A DNA stretch of 64,000 nt from Diphasiastrum complanatum. Lineage: Eukaryota; Streptophyta; Lycopodiopsida; Lycopodiales; Lycopodiaceae. Below are positions 21,510-34,917 of the stretch, in pieces (the stretch's first letter is position 1; every line of letters begins with the position of its first letter). Both the position numbers and the translations under genes were made by a program. Where the stretch lies: contig CM055096.1 in the NCBI GenBank assembly GCA_029204225.1, positions 441,001-505,000 on the forward strand, given 5' to 3'. The notes under the pieces were generated by a model, which was given only the letters and a program-made list of their open reading frames with translations, ran no database searches and had not been told where the DNA came from.

Positions 21510-22758
21510 TACTCTTGATGATAGAACCAAGGAGGATCCATCTTCAAGAAGAGGTATTTTTGTTGGATATTGTGAGGTGAGTAAAGCCTACAAGGTTTAC
21601 ATTCCTTCTACTAACAAAGTGATTGTTGGTAGAGATGTCATTTTTGATGAGGTAAACATTCCAAAGGTGTCTTCAAGCATGATTGATGGTAAGGTAGATG
21701 GTTCTATCATTCTTGATGTTGATGAGAAGGATTCTACTTTGGATGGTGGTGATGATGGACCTTCATCAAGTCAAAAGCCAAGGAGATCATCAAGAGAAAG
21801 ACAAGTACCTTCAAGGCTCACATATGATCAAAAGGGTAAGCAAGTAGTTTTTGGAAATTATGTTGCTTTCCTAACCTCTTTGGATGAGCCTACAAGTGTA
21901 GATCAAGCAAGGAATGAAGAGGAGTGGATCCAAGCAATGGATCTTGAGTATCAATCTCTTATGAAGAGTGGAACATCTTTTGGAAGATCTTCTTGTGTAC
22001 ATGGAGCTATGCAAGTGAATGGATGTTATCTTGCTGTAAAATCAAGTAATGGATCTGGAAAACAAAGTTTGTTCAATGACTTTGATGTTCAAGTTGAAGA
22101 TCAAGAGGTTGATCTCAAAGGGCTTCAACAAGGCAAAAAGGAAGGTGGCAATTTGGAGCTAGTCAAGAGCATCAAAGGAGAGGTAATTGGCAAAGATGTT
22201 ATGGATCTATTTTTGCAGCTTATTGAGGACTCAAGTAAGGTCAAGGAAGTGTTGTTCAAGTTTACTTTACTTGCACTATCTCATGAGCATTTTCATGTGG
22301 ATGTGTGTAAATTGTCAAGATATGGTAAAACTAGCTACATTGGTGAGCATTGTTTTGTACTAGCATTCTTGGCTGGTTTTGCTGATGGAAATGAAGCTAT
22401 TGGAGGTTCATTATGTCACTCATTCATGATCAAGTCATCAAGGTATGATGGTATCTTACGACAAGATGGAGATAGAAGCTCATTCATGGAGTTTCATGGT
22501 GGATACATGGCAACAAAGGACAAAGAAGGAGGAGACATGCAAGCAAATTTTGTACACTCACATTTATTGTTTGTTTGTTGTATTTTTCCAGAGACTTTAG
22601 AGTTGGAAGCATGGTGGAATCATTTCATTTACATTCTATTTGATTCTTCATGTTCTAGTTACATCTTGATATGTAAAATTGATGTAAGAAATAGTGAAGC
22701 ATCCCAAGTGGAAACTATTCTCTATAACAATTATGGTTGTTTCTATTTTGAGCATTAG
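21510..22758 (+). pseudogene. Integrase tail fused to RT-replacing segment (family 1 copy 2)
   Basis: The open frame begins upstream of the listed in-frame GTG at 21577, at NITLDDRTKEDPSSRRG just after the deletion junction near 21510. It reads through SKAYKVYIPSTNKVIVGRDV and RRSSRERQVPSRLTYDQ (integrase C-terminus) and EEEWIQAMDLEYQSLMKSGT, then enters the unfamiliar segment and stays open to 22758. Relative to copy 1 the unfamiliar part has deletions of about 11 and 4 bases close together, which cancel in frame, a further 12-base in-frame deletion, and lacks a roughly 60-codon block. Two copies that keep long open frames through compensating indels hint at past coding constraint. The product is unknown. 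Confidence 0.7.
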
Positions 22759-22824
22759 ATCTATTCTTAGAAAGAAGATCATTCTTATGATGGATCAGAG
22801 TTCTATTGGCAAAAACTATGCTAG

Positions 22825-23014
22825 GAGCAAGCATATTGAGATACAATATCACTTTGTGAGGGAGAAGAAGGTGGAGCTTCAACATGTGTCTTCAAGGGAA
22901 TGTGTAGCTGATATCTTCACCAAAGCATTGAGAAAGGACTTGTTCATGAAGCATAGGACTTCACTTGGAGTGCTATCAAAGTCTATGCTAAAACTAGTTG
23001 AAGAGGGAGTGTGA
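22825..23014 (+). pseudogene. RNase H C-terminal fragment (family 1 copy 2)
   Basis: Begins at ARSKHIEIQYHFVRE and continues with VELQHVSSRECVADIFTKAL to the stop in the 3' LTR. The N-terminal half with the catalytic carboxylates is deleted. Copy 1 (6646-7230) has the full module. Confidence 0.85.
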
Positions 23015-23246
23015 AAGATTCAACTAGTTTCATCATATTTTGCTATATTTTCATATTTGGCATATTGAGGTCAAAACTTGTTTTAGATTTAGATATTGAC
23101 TTTTCAAAGTTCATTAGTCTAAATTTCATTTGAATAAACACTTTTTGAAAGTGTGGGAAAGTTAGAATGTGAGTTTGAGTAGATTCAAATTTGAATAGTT
23201 GGGTACATTGAATCTAGACCCAAAAATAGTAGGGTTAGCATTTTGG
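23010..23246 (+). repeat. 3' LTR, family 1 copy 2, truncated
   Basis: Starts TGTGAAAGATTCAAC and is cut after GCATTTTGG, about a third of the way in. Confidence 0.85.
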
Positions 23247-25455
<2,209 letters not shown>

Positions 25456-26169
25456 TGAGATCTGAGGGTGCGATTTGAGGATCCCTCTACCCAAGGCCAG
25501 ACAAAGATCACAAGGTGCTAACCTGCATAAAATATTGCAGAGGATGTTTTCACGGTTATTTTCCTCTTCTACCAAGGCATCGTTGAAGTCTACATTTTTT
25601 TGAACTAAAACTTGTTGATATGGACCGGGAGTACACCAGGGACATAATGCACTTTGAGCCCTAGGATTTTTCCTTTGGCAAAAGTTTATTCTCGAGTACT
25701 AAACAGTACAACATCGCGCGGTGTGCTGCTGCTACCGCCACGTCGCTTAGCAGCTTATGGGGGAGCAAGTAGAGCTGCAGCCGCGGCTCAGAAAGATCAT
25801 GAAGAAACTCATTTGCACACAAAGCTTAAGGGGCAAATTTTTTGAGCAAGGGGGGACAAAGAAGCGCCACGTTCTGTTCCGATCACGTTCTGGAATGCAA
25901 GTTCCGGAATGGTTTCAGATTTCCGCATCGTTTCGGTTTGGAACGCTGTGTATATATATTTTTTTGTACTGCTGTTATGAATGTACGCGAGGCTTGCATG
26001 TTTCTGTTCTTCGATGATGCTTTGACTACGATGTAGAGGCGATTTTCCTATTGATTTTCCAGAGATTGAATCATGAGGAACTCAGTGCACTATTAGTAGC
26101 TCCTCAAGCACTGTTTTTGGGCTTCAGTTAGACGCATATATCCACTGCTGCTGCGACGTTGCTGCTTAG

Positions 26170-26220
<51 letters not shown>
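25456..26220 (+). repeat. 0.8-kb direct repeat, copy R2, ending in (GA)n
   Basis: Copy of R1 with scattered differences and a small deletion of the CTAGGCTAGCAATCC segment. It ends in about 23 GA units (26174-26220). Confidence 0.75.
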
Positions 26221-26223
<3 letters not shown>

Positions 26224-26399
26224 GTGAGTTGTGTAGGTTAGTGGCTACTAAACGTTTTGAATTAAATGTAGATTCACTAACCATATGCTTGGGTAAATAG
26301 GTAAACTAGCTATTAGGTATAGCCAGGTATTGTGGGTCTAGTTGATTGCTATGTAATAGGCGTACCTATTGCTTGCTTCCAAGCGTGATTAATGTCCCA

Positions 26400-26580
26400 T
26401 GTAGAGTTAATTTTATAGGCATCTTGTGGGCCCACACATCTCTACCATCAAATTTGTCATGCTATATGGACCTTAGATGTTCAATTGCCACACTTTATTA
26501 GTACACGTGTCATCATTAACACTAATCATGATTAGTGAAAAGGCCCTTTTTGAGTTCAAAAAAGGCCCTAATAGGCTTAT
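26400..26580 (-). repeat. Third copy of the hairpin repeat (partial)
   Basis: Reverse complement of 5358-5500. It has the GGCCCTTTTTG-type hairpin (26543-26569), then AATCATGATTAGTG, GTTAATGATGACACGTG and GGTCCATAT in the same order as the left copy. Confidence 0.6.
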
Positions 26581-27873
26581 CAGATCTTTCTCTTACGCCT
26601 TCACAACCTACAATGTTTATTGTGGTAATCTATAGTTTTTTCTCTTAATACTAGGTTACATTTATTTGACGATGTTGTAGTGGTTGTTGTAAGAAATTAT
26701 TCAATGAGTTAGGATCACAATCTATTAAGATTGAAATAAGTAGAGATGCAATATAAATAGCGAGTCGGCCTCCTTGAATTTGAGAATCTTAAGATTTCTC
26801 AATAATGATAAATTTATGTTAAGAATGTATTATGGTAAAAAGAAAGAGTACCAATTTAGGGTTTAGGGTGAAACTATGTTGTCATGATGTGATTAATTCC
26901 ATAGGTCTTGACCTCCTAAATCATGATTATGATTTGAAATAATGATATAACTTAGTCCCATAAACAAAATGACGTAGAATTGTTGGTGCTTAGTCTTATG
27001 ACTTATTAGAGATTTAGGAGTAAAGTTGAATCTTAAAACCCTAAATAATAATGTAATCTAACGAATAATCATCACATACACTTTATCTACTTAGTTCTCA
27101 AGCCTCGATGTTCAGTAGCTACTACCTAGTAACAACAACCGAGCCAACAATTTATTATAGAAATTATACTATCATTTCTAAGGAAGCGGACTTCGGGCTC
27201 GAACACGCGTCCGGGGTGGACACGTCCACCCTGGACGCAAATTTTTTTTTTTCAAAAAAAAAAATTATAGGCCCCTCCCCGCTTGCTCCCACATGCCCAA
27301 AAATAATTAGAAATTATTTTGCTCCCCTTACCTCCCCCTCCATAACTAGAATGCAATTACCTTCATGGGGAGCACTCCACAATGTAGCCTCTTGAAATGG
27401 AAGAGTGACATCAAGACTATTCGTAGATATCTGATGTGCTTCTTCAATAACACATCACAAAAAGAACAGTCAGGTTTCATTTTGCACTATGTATAGATAT
27501 TGTTACAAAAAAGAATGAGTATAGGTAACTCCTTCCATGAAGTAATTCACATTCAAAGATCTTTTAGTATGTGATTATTCACAACTCTCTACCAAGTGCA
27601 ATGGCAATATTGTGAAAAGGTAAAAATCTTTTGAGTTTTAGAACATTTTTTGTTTTAGAACCTTTTGAATGTTGATGAACAATTGTGGTCACTCCCTAGC
27701 CACTACACATATGAATTATCCAATAAGATTACATTAAAAAGGAGCCTCTAGTTTCCAAAGTCCTATAGCCAAGCCAAATAGTTGAAATAATTACCATTAT
27801 GTCGTAGGTATTGGGTAAATATACTCTCAAATCATACTCTAAAATTATATGGAAGTTGTTGCTTTGCACAAAA
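26581..27873. other. No gene recognised; contains a strong palindrome
   Basis: AT-rich. At 27207-27238 two 15-base arms (GCGTCCGGGGTGGAC and GTCCACCCTGGACGC, one mismatch) flank AC. This is followed by a T-run/A-run pair at 27241-27268. The plus frame at 27108-27395 across it has no domain. Confidence 0.55.
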
Positions 27874-28607
27874 TTAAATTTTACGAAGTAGAGGAATTGA
27901 TAGATACTCTTTACTCATATCATGAAGCATTGTGCCAGGAACCATAAGAGTATTCACTCCTTTGCAATTTGTCATGACAAAATCATCCATGATCTTCTGA
28001 ATGTATCTTGACTGGTGTAGATATAATTTTCCACCTTCAAGATCTTTGTAGCACTTTGCTTCTCCTAAGTCCGATATCTCAAAGTGCCTTGAAATATCTC
28101 CTTCACCCGTGCAATCAGGTTGTCGTTCCTTGATAGGATCAGTGTGTCGCCCCTTAAAGCCCGATCTGAGAGCATGATCTTTTTTCTCCATAGATGCTTG
28201 TGTGCATTTTGCAAGCATAGTCAGCAAACGACTTACAGGTAAAATTTGGTGGTTGGTCCATATAGACCTCTTCCTTCAGCTCTCCATATAGGAATGTTGT
28301 CTTCTCATCTACAATATGGATCTTCAAATCATAGGCAGCTGCATATGCAAACAATATGTGTATTGATGTATGCTTTACAACAGGAGAGAAGGTTTCAGCA
28401 TAGTCGATGCCATACTTTTGTGAGAAATATTTTGCAACTAGTCTGGCTTTGTATCTTGATACATTGCCGTCTGGGCCATACTTATATTTGCAGACCCATT
28501 TGCATTTGACAGTCTTTCTGTCAGTTGGTATTGGTTCAAGAGTCCAGACCTTGTTGGTTTGCATGGAGCTCATTTCTTCCTCCATTGCCTTCATAGTTAC
28601 AAACTGA
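27874..28607 (-). pseudogene. Copia reverse-transcriptase fragment
   Basis: Minus-strand frames carry CKWVCKYKYGPDGNVSRYKA, KYGIDYAETFSPV and VDEKTTFLYGELKEEVYMDQP (normally D.KTAFLNG), i.e. the fingers and first palm part of copia RT. After a frame change near 28210 the text resumes with HFEISDLGEAK and LHQSRYIQKI, downstream of the catalytic YVDD, which is missing. So an internal deletion removed the active site. No LTR is attached, and neighbouring sequence belongs to a gypsy element. It reads CMHGAH..MEEEMSSMQTN at its start. Confidence 0.85.
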
Positions 28608-28957
28608 GATTCACTAGAAAAGCGGGACTTAAGCTAGAAAGCAGGAAGAGAGAATGCTTAAGGATTCTAAAGAGCAGCAATCATCATAAACTGAATAAAG
28701 GAATACAATGCTGCCCTACATATACCCTCTCCCTGAATCAAATAGAGGATTCAAAAAAAGAGAGGGAAAAAGGATTTGGAGGAAAAATAGTGCGCCCTCG
28801 CAATAGGAGGACCCCCACTTCAAATCAATGTGACCAAGTCCTAAAAATATGACCAAATAGGGCCCAAGTCCAGTATATGAATAAAAAATGGCCCTTAGGC
28901 CTGCTTATGCATGAATAAAAGGATGGGCGTGGCGAATGTAATGAGCCAAGTCCATAA
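28608..28957 (-). repeat. Possible 3' LTR of the gypsy element at 29340-30530
   Basis: On the minus strand a purine tract, GCAGGGGAGAG, ends at 28958 and is followed by TTATGGACTTGGCTC. The block has TATA-like words near 28715. There is no second copy, so identity as an LTR is inferred from position and the purine tract only. Confidence 0.35.
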
Positions 28958-29339
28958 CTCTCCCCTGCATAAAAACAAAGCCCTCCACCAGCTAACAAGC
29001 ATATTGACTATCTAAAATAATAAGGTAAGCATGCTAGATACTGAAAAATCATGAACTAGTGGAAATACTTATGGAGAGGACATAAGTCGTCACAACGGAT
29101 ACCCCAAAAGTATCATAATTGTGTAAATCAAGTACTAAGCAAATACTACATGCAAGACATAAAAGAATAGTCATAGCTAGCTGGATCATGAAGTAGAGAG
29201 AACATCTACAATAACATCTGTAGTAGAGGAGAGAACTAAAGCCATGAGGACTCGAGCCTGCTCTACCAATAATGGTGTATGATAAAAGACATCAATAGGC
29301 TCCCAAGTGGCCTCCTCAAGAAGACGACCATCCCACTGG
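28958..29339. other. 3' untranslated part of a gypsy element, no ORF
   Basis: Between the integrase tail and the purine tract. No domain is visible. Confidence 0.4.
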
Positions 29340-30530
29340 ACTAAAAACTGAACCTGCCTTCGACGTCAACTATATTGAAGGCGAACTTGATGGATGGCAA
29401 CTGGCAAAAAAGGGAACAGATCTAGCTTAGTAGGAAATGTGAGATCGTGAGGAGCATCATCCTCAATGGTAGCTCGTAGAAGGCTAACATGAAAGATATC
29501 ATAGGCTCCTATAGAATCAGGCAACTGTAACTGGTATGTAACAGGGCTGAGGCGATCCAAGATATAGTACGGCCCATAATAACGTGGTGCAAGCTTCTCA
29601 GTAGAAGCATGACCCTAAACAAAGTGATGACATGCAAAGCGTAATCGGAGGTAAACCATATCACCAACCTGAAACTCAACATGACGATGATAATGATCAA
29701 CAAAAGTCTGATAGTGTTGCTAAACCTGTTGTAAGTGAGTAGTAGCCCTAGCAATAAGCTGGCGAGCATCGGATAAAAAAGAAGCAATGGTAACTAGTGT
29801 ACCATCAGGAGGAAGAGGCACCCTTGACAAAAGTGGAGCATACCCATGAGCCAATAAGAAAGGTGAAACTCTAGTGCTAGTACTAACATAGCTATTATAG
29901 CTATACTCTGCCAAACATAATTGTTTATCCCAATCCTTCCCGAAAGGAGAAACAAAATGTCGAAGGTAATTCTCAAGGATCTGATTAAGGACCTCAGTCT
30001 GCCCATCAGCAGTAGAATGATATGCAGTGCCCAGCAGAAGCTGTATATCCAAAATACGCATAAGCTCTATCCAGAATATAAATGTAAACTTACTATCCCG
30101 ATCAGATAGGATAGTATGTGGCATACCATGTAGGCAAAAAGTCTTTGATAGAAAAAGACATGTGCACTACTCGGCTGTAATAGTACTGCAGACTGGTATA
30201 AAGTGTGCATGTTTTGAGAACCGATCCACCACTACTATACAAGAGTCATGACCACGACGGGTATGAGGAAGACCAAGGATAAAGTCCATAGAAATATCCG
30301 TCCACTGGCGATGAGGAATGGGCCAACTCTGGAGCAAACCAGTGGACTTAGCACGGGAATATTTACTATGGGTACAAAAAGGACAATCACAAATAAGATG
30401 GGCTAGCTCAGACTTCATGGATGGCCAATAGAAATGGTCCTTACGACGTGCATAAGACTTCTGAAAACCAAAATGGCCACCAATAAGGGAAGCATGAGCA
30501 TCAGACAACAACTAAGGACGAATGGAAAGA
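29340..30530 (-). pseudogene. Ty3/gypsy integrase fragment
   Basis: Reading on the minus strand: zinc-binding region HASLIGGHFGFQKSYARRKDHFYW..CPFCTHSK (H, H, C, C present); core HRQWTDISMDFILGLP and VVVDRFSKHAHFIP; ILSDRDSKFTF; YHSTADGQTEVLNQ with the catalytic Glu retained; and a C-terminal GPYY-like/FHVSLLRA tail near 29460-29560. Single frame changes separate the three pieces (near 30150 and 29720). Protease, RT and RNase H are missing; upstream sequence changes at 30593-30650 to an LTR tip of another family. Confidence 0.85.
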
Positions 30531-30592
30531 GAACTGGGAATACATAAAGCACCATAGTGGTATAAACGATCATCAACAATAGTATAAACTTG

Positions 30593-30650
30593 AAATTGCC
30601 AAATAAACAAATATGACCAAATTTGACTAAACTAGTTAGAATCTCTCACA
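30593..30650 (-). repeat. LTR tip related to family 1
   Basis: Minus strand reads TGTGAGAGATTCTAACTAG and continues TTTAGTCAAATTTGG. It resembles the first 60 bases of the family 1 LTR; the rest is absent. Confidence 0.5.
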
Positions 30651-30859
30651 TCACCTAACCTTCAGAACCCTCGTAGACTATCAAAACCAACTTATGAACC
30701 TTTGCCATCTTCTTTGGGACCTTAGAATATCATGAAGAGAATCCCTACAAAATTTGGTAGTGAACTGAGCTCGAGAAACTGCACTTTGTTTAATATGCCC
30801 TCTAATTCTCCACTATAAAGCAGAAAATTTGACACATTTGTCATTGCCGATTTTACACT

Positions 30860-32788
30860 ATATTTTCAACTGTTTTCAAACGCTCTACTGCAGTGGAGAC
30901 AGCTTCAGTCCAGAACCTCTTGGGCAACGATGCATGTGCTAGCATACACTTAGCAGATTCGACCAGAGTTCGGTTCTTCCTCTCAGCTAAGCCATTAGAC
31001 TAAGGACTGTAAGGAGTCATGAATTGCTGCTCAATGCCTTGGCTTTGGCAGTACTCCTTGAACTCGACAGAGATATATTCTCCACCGTTATCTGACCTTA
31101 GGGCCTTGATCGTCCTTCCAGTCTCCTTTTCTGCACGCTCCTTGAAGATTCTGAAGCAGTTGAAGGCTTGTGATTTCTTCTTTATTCACACCATCGTTCT
31201 TCTCGAGAATTCATCAATAAAGGTTATAAAATACTTGGCTTCCTTCAGCGAAGGATTTTTCATCGGGCCACAAATATCTGAATGTGCAACATCTAGCAAT
31301 CCTCTAGCAACATGCTGATGGCTTGACTTAAGTGGCTTTCTAGTCTGTTTTCCAACTAGACAGTCTTGACAGACAGGTAGCTCGACTGTTTCGCGAGGAT
31401 AGTCAAGATCAAGAACAATAGATTGTCTAGACATTCGTTGTACAACAGCATAATTTAAATGACCAAGTCTATAATGGCAAAGTAAACCTTTATTTGATTG
31501 AATTGAAGTACTGAGAGCTTGACTAGAGGCAGAAAAGCAATGACTTAATTTATACAAGTATCCATGCCTCTTTTCGAGTGCTAGAATCTTGCATGTCCTA
31601 TCAACTACTTTACATTGACCACATTCAAATTCTACTCTGTGTCCTAGATCTGTGATTCTGCTTACAGAGAGCAGATTTGTGAATAACTTAGGTACATACA
31701 GAACTTTGGAGAGTAGCTTAGATTGATCATTTGCAAAGCATAATCTTACAGTTCCTTCACCTTTAATAGCTTGTGTGTTATTTTCGCCAAGGTGAACGAA
31801 TTTATGGGTACTGTAAGGTGTATAGGAATCGAAACAGCCAATCAGGCTAGTCATGTGTTGAGTGGCTCCGGAATTCAGGAACCAAGAACTGTCGCCAGAT
31901 GCTCCTTGATGGTTGGTCATGAAGGCATCATGATCCGCTTCTTGAATGGGCTGTGGAGCTTCTGCAGCTACATTTGCCACTTGATTCGATTGCCCTTTGT
32001 TGTCGTTCTTTGCTTGAAGTATTCGGCAGTCTTGTATTTCGTGGTTGTTTCGTTTGCAGTATCTGCAAAACAGTTTTTTCTTTGTCTGCAGATTCGACTG
32101 TTCCTTGTGCTGAGCTGGTTTCTGGTCTTGCTTTGATAGCTTCGGGTCTTTCTTCTTCTTCTGCTTTGTCGTGCCCTTGTTGGTGTACAAGGCGTGAGAA
32201 TCAGCTAAGGAACTTGGGGCTTTGTTCCTTCGCGTGTCTTCCTACAACAACATAGTGATGACTCTCGAAAGAGTCAACTCTGGATGAGTCGTGATGATCA
32301 TCACCCAGTTGTCGTAAGAACTTGGCAAGCTTGTAAGCAGTTGCATCACTGCGATCGTCTATGACAGATCCGACAGCGGCCATTTGCCTTAGCAGGTTCT
32401 TGAATTGATTAATGTGATTTTGTAGAGAATCACCATTCGTCATCTTGAGGGAGTAGAATTTCTTTCTGAGATATAGCTTAGAAGCTACATCTCGCACTTC
32501 ATATAGCATGCTCAAGATGTCTCAGGCTTCTTTCGATGTCTGAGCCTCGGATACATGGCCAATCTGTGTATTCGTGATGTTGAGGATGATCAGCGCGAAA
32601 GCTTTTCCATCCTTCAGCTTCCATCTGGCGATTGCCGCGTCGTCCGTTTCGGGTTTCCCTTCTGCACCTGTAACAACGTCGTACAATTCTTTTGCCATTA
32701 GTACAGTCTTCATCTTGAATTTTCACATATGGTAATTGGCTCCATCAAGCTTGTCCATGAGAGGACTGGCTTTTCCTTGAGAATCCAT
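30860..32788 (-). pseudogene. Ty1/copia Gag-protease-integrase pseudogene
   Basis: The start is the ATG at 32788-32786 (MDSQGKASPLMDKLDGANY), followed quickly by a stop in place of Trp. Gag continues as KAFALIILNITNTQIG and KKFYSLKMTNGDSLQNH with frame changes near 32500 and 32200. The zinc knuckle is CRYCKRNNHEIQDC. The protease reads WFLNSGATQHMT, with the catalytic Asp changed to Asn. Pre-integrase HYRLGHLNYAV and integrase HSDICGP, FITFIDEFSRR follow. Beyond 31186 the frame shifts; the rest (NGLAERKNRTL, with a stop in place of the Gln of SPQSNG) ends near 30860. RT is absent. Confidence 0.85.
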
Positions 32789-33720
32789 GTGGAAGAATTA
32801 GTCTAAGTGAGGAGAAACTATCAGTGACTTAAGTATGAAAATCTGATATTGAAAAATAAAACCTCCTTTACTTATTCTAGACTTATCTTGCTTCATCAGA
32901 ATTCATCATCATAGAATACGCAGATGGTATCCAATATATATACATGATATTACAACTGTGTAGATGCGAAAGTACAGAGTGGATGTGCTGTCTGTAGGAG
33001 ATCGTGGGTGGCTGCAATCGTTGTCCATTCTGTTAGCGCAACTACATGGGGTGAGCATGAAAAGGGTGCGACATCAGCCAGTACTGAAGTGAACGTTGGT
33101 GATGACGCAAAAGTGTGTCACTCTTACGAATGGCCTTAGGATAAGATTTACAAGGTGCCTTATCTGTTAGGGCACCTTTGGCATTCAGTAAGGTCGTGTC
33201 CCCTTTTCGCCTGTCACCATGACCTGTGTAAGAACACAGTGTCGCGATTCATTCGCCTTTTCTTTGTCTATGCAAATTTGCGTGTAAAAAATGTAGACTG
33301 CGTGACAATGTTAGAAAATTATGCAGTATGAATGGAGGCAGATTAAAATTGGGATTTACGAGAGTAGGAGGAATAAATCCAACAAATAAGACGGTCTTAG
33401 ACAGCATGGAAATGCGTAAGACATGGTGTCTCTACGAGAGGGTTAGAATGGCACGGATCTACCCTAATACCTAGTAAAGACATTGGAAACCACTCACTCA
33501 ATAACCCAATCTGTCTATCCAAAACAGTGTCCACATACCATGGTCGTCATTTGACTCCTATATAACGATCATGGTATTGCCTTACCCTACCCTATCAAGT
33601 GTCACTTTAGACCTTTGGTGAGCTACAACTGGAAAGCATGGATATGCTCAGGAGTATGGACAGTAGTGCATGACATACCTCACTCTGTAAGGGTCACTTG
33701 AGTCAGTATAGCATGGATTT
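32789..33720 (-). other. Leader of the copia element at 30860-32788
   Basis: No ORF of interest between the Gag start and the primer site at 33721. Confidence 0.5.
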
Positions 33721-33732
33721 GCTTTGATACCA
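33721..33732 (-). promoter_or_regulatory. Primer-binding site (tRNA-iMet type, one change)
   Basis: Minus-strand TGGTATCAAAGC; the consensus is TGGTATCAGAGC. The LTR expected beyond it (33733 on) has a CACACGTGTCC word at its edge but no clear end. Confidence 0.55.
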
Positions 33733-34312
33733 GCACACGTGTCCACACCAGGTCTTCTGGCTAAGTAAAACTTTTCATACTCTTCTATGCATAAAACGAA
33801 CTGATATGGACCAATTGCCCGTAAGCTGATCAGTATGGCACTCGCCCTGATAGGGTGATATAACGGCTTGGCCTATCGCTAAAACATCGTATGTTTGGGA
33901 AGATTGGACTATGTTTTGGAATGCTATTCAAAGTTGTTCAGTAATTTAACTTCTTTTGGACATGAATAACAATTGTCCTTTCAACTATGATGCATGTCTT
34001 CCTCACTAAACTAACTTGAGCAGTTTTGTTTTGTGGGATGGTGGCAGGTATCAACTGGACATCTTGAAAGTGGTTATGCTTTATGGTGCTTTCTAGTACT
34101 GTATTTTACTTTTCAGTTGTATTTTACCTTATTAGATTATGAATAAAGGCTTCAATCTTGCTTTGTCAAGAGGAACTAAGTGCAGTCTTGTAAATCTCTC
34201 TATGCAGCCTGGTGGTGTAAATCCGACTATTCCTTGGTTGGGATAGTACTGAAGCTCTTACCTTTTATCCGATTCATAAGCTAACAAAGGTCTGTTTGCA
34301 TAATTTAGTCCA
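33733..34312. other. Possible 5' LTR or flanking sequence, no gene
   Basis: No ORF or second copy. It could be LTR of the preceding copia element; this cannot be shown from one copy. Confidence 0.3.
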
Positions 34313-34590
34313 CAGGTTGGTTTCGGAAAGCTGCTTCTTTTGCATTATGAGGAGCCCCTTCCTCCACCTAACCATTTTGTTTAGACTTGGATTTGTTGTA
34401 TGAAAAAGGCCGTTGAGATACATAATTGTATCATTGATACTGATAGGGCTACTTGTTCTTCTGCTGGACCTAAGGATAAGATTCTATGTCTTATTGATTT
34501 ACTTGAGACCATTGACTAGATTAAGATTTATCTTGAGTTTGTTAAGAAGAAAGATACTCTGAGTTTAGAGAAAAAATCTTTGTAGTCGTC
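34313..34590 (+). pseudogene. Exon-like coding remnant of unknown origin
   Basis: In one plus frame from the CAG at 34313, about 92 codons read as protein-like text with three in-frame stops (TAG at 34382, near 34516 and near 34583). Visible stretches include LLLLHYEEPLPPPNHF, MKKAVEIHNCIIDTDRATC and KDKILCLIDLLETID. The upstream TTTAGTCCACAG could be a 3' splice site. Codon composition looks more protein-like than the flanks. No family is recognised. It abuts the truncated gypsy LTR at 34597. It may be a captured host exon or an old element ORF. Confidence 0.35.
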
Positions 34591-34596
34591 TCAAGG

Positions 34597-34700
34597 GAAC
34601 CGCCTTGTTCTTAAGGCTAATAGCTCCTTTTGGGCCTACAAAGCTTACAATGGATATTCTGATGCATTGATAAGCATGGATGTACTAAACATACATGACA
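34597..34700 (-). repeat. 3' LTR fragment of the gypsy element
   Basis: Minus-strand start is TGTCATGTATGTTTAGTAC, preceded by the purine tract GTAAGAGGAG (34710-34701). It is about 90% identical to the start of the LTR at 39565-40100; the remainder is missing and replaced by 34313-34590 sequence. Confidence 0.75.
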
Positions 34701-34917
34701 CTCCTCTTACTTTAACATTTTTGTCCTAAAAAATGAAGGCATCTGCCTAGTAGCTCTAGGGATACATTTCAAATTGTATCAATGGAAAATGTCGTTTCCA
34801 ATAGCTTCATGGTGATAGCCATGGCCACTTTTGAATGAAGGAGCTGTTGACCCAAGAATTGTCTTCATTGGAAAGATTTTTCCAATGGATTAGATATTCC
34901 TTGATTAACTTCCCATT

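Larger units (their letters stand above)
20412..23246 (+). mobile_element. Family 1 LTR retrotransposon, copy 2 (internally deleted)
   Basis: Plus-strand relative of 6001-12034. It keeps a 5' LTR lacking about its first 15 bases, a degenerate primer site, the leader, the C-terminal end of integrase, the RT-replacing segment, the RNase H tail, the polypurine tract and the start of the 3' LTR. One deletion removes Gag, protease and most of integrase (junction near 21508-21515). A second removes the first half of RNase H between two copies of ATGCTAGGAGCA (junction near 22820). The 3' LTR is cut at 23246 by the 0.8-kb repeat. Confidence 0.85.

Noticed and set aside
28246-28852. Plus-strand frames opposite the copia RT fragment
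   Set aside because: Shadows of the minus-strand RT coding sequence.
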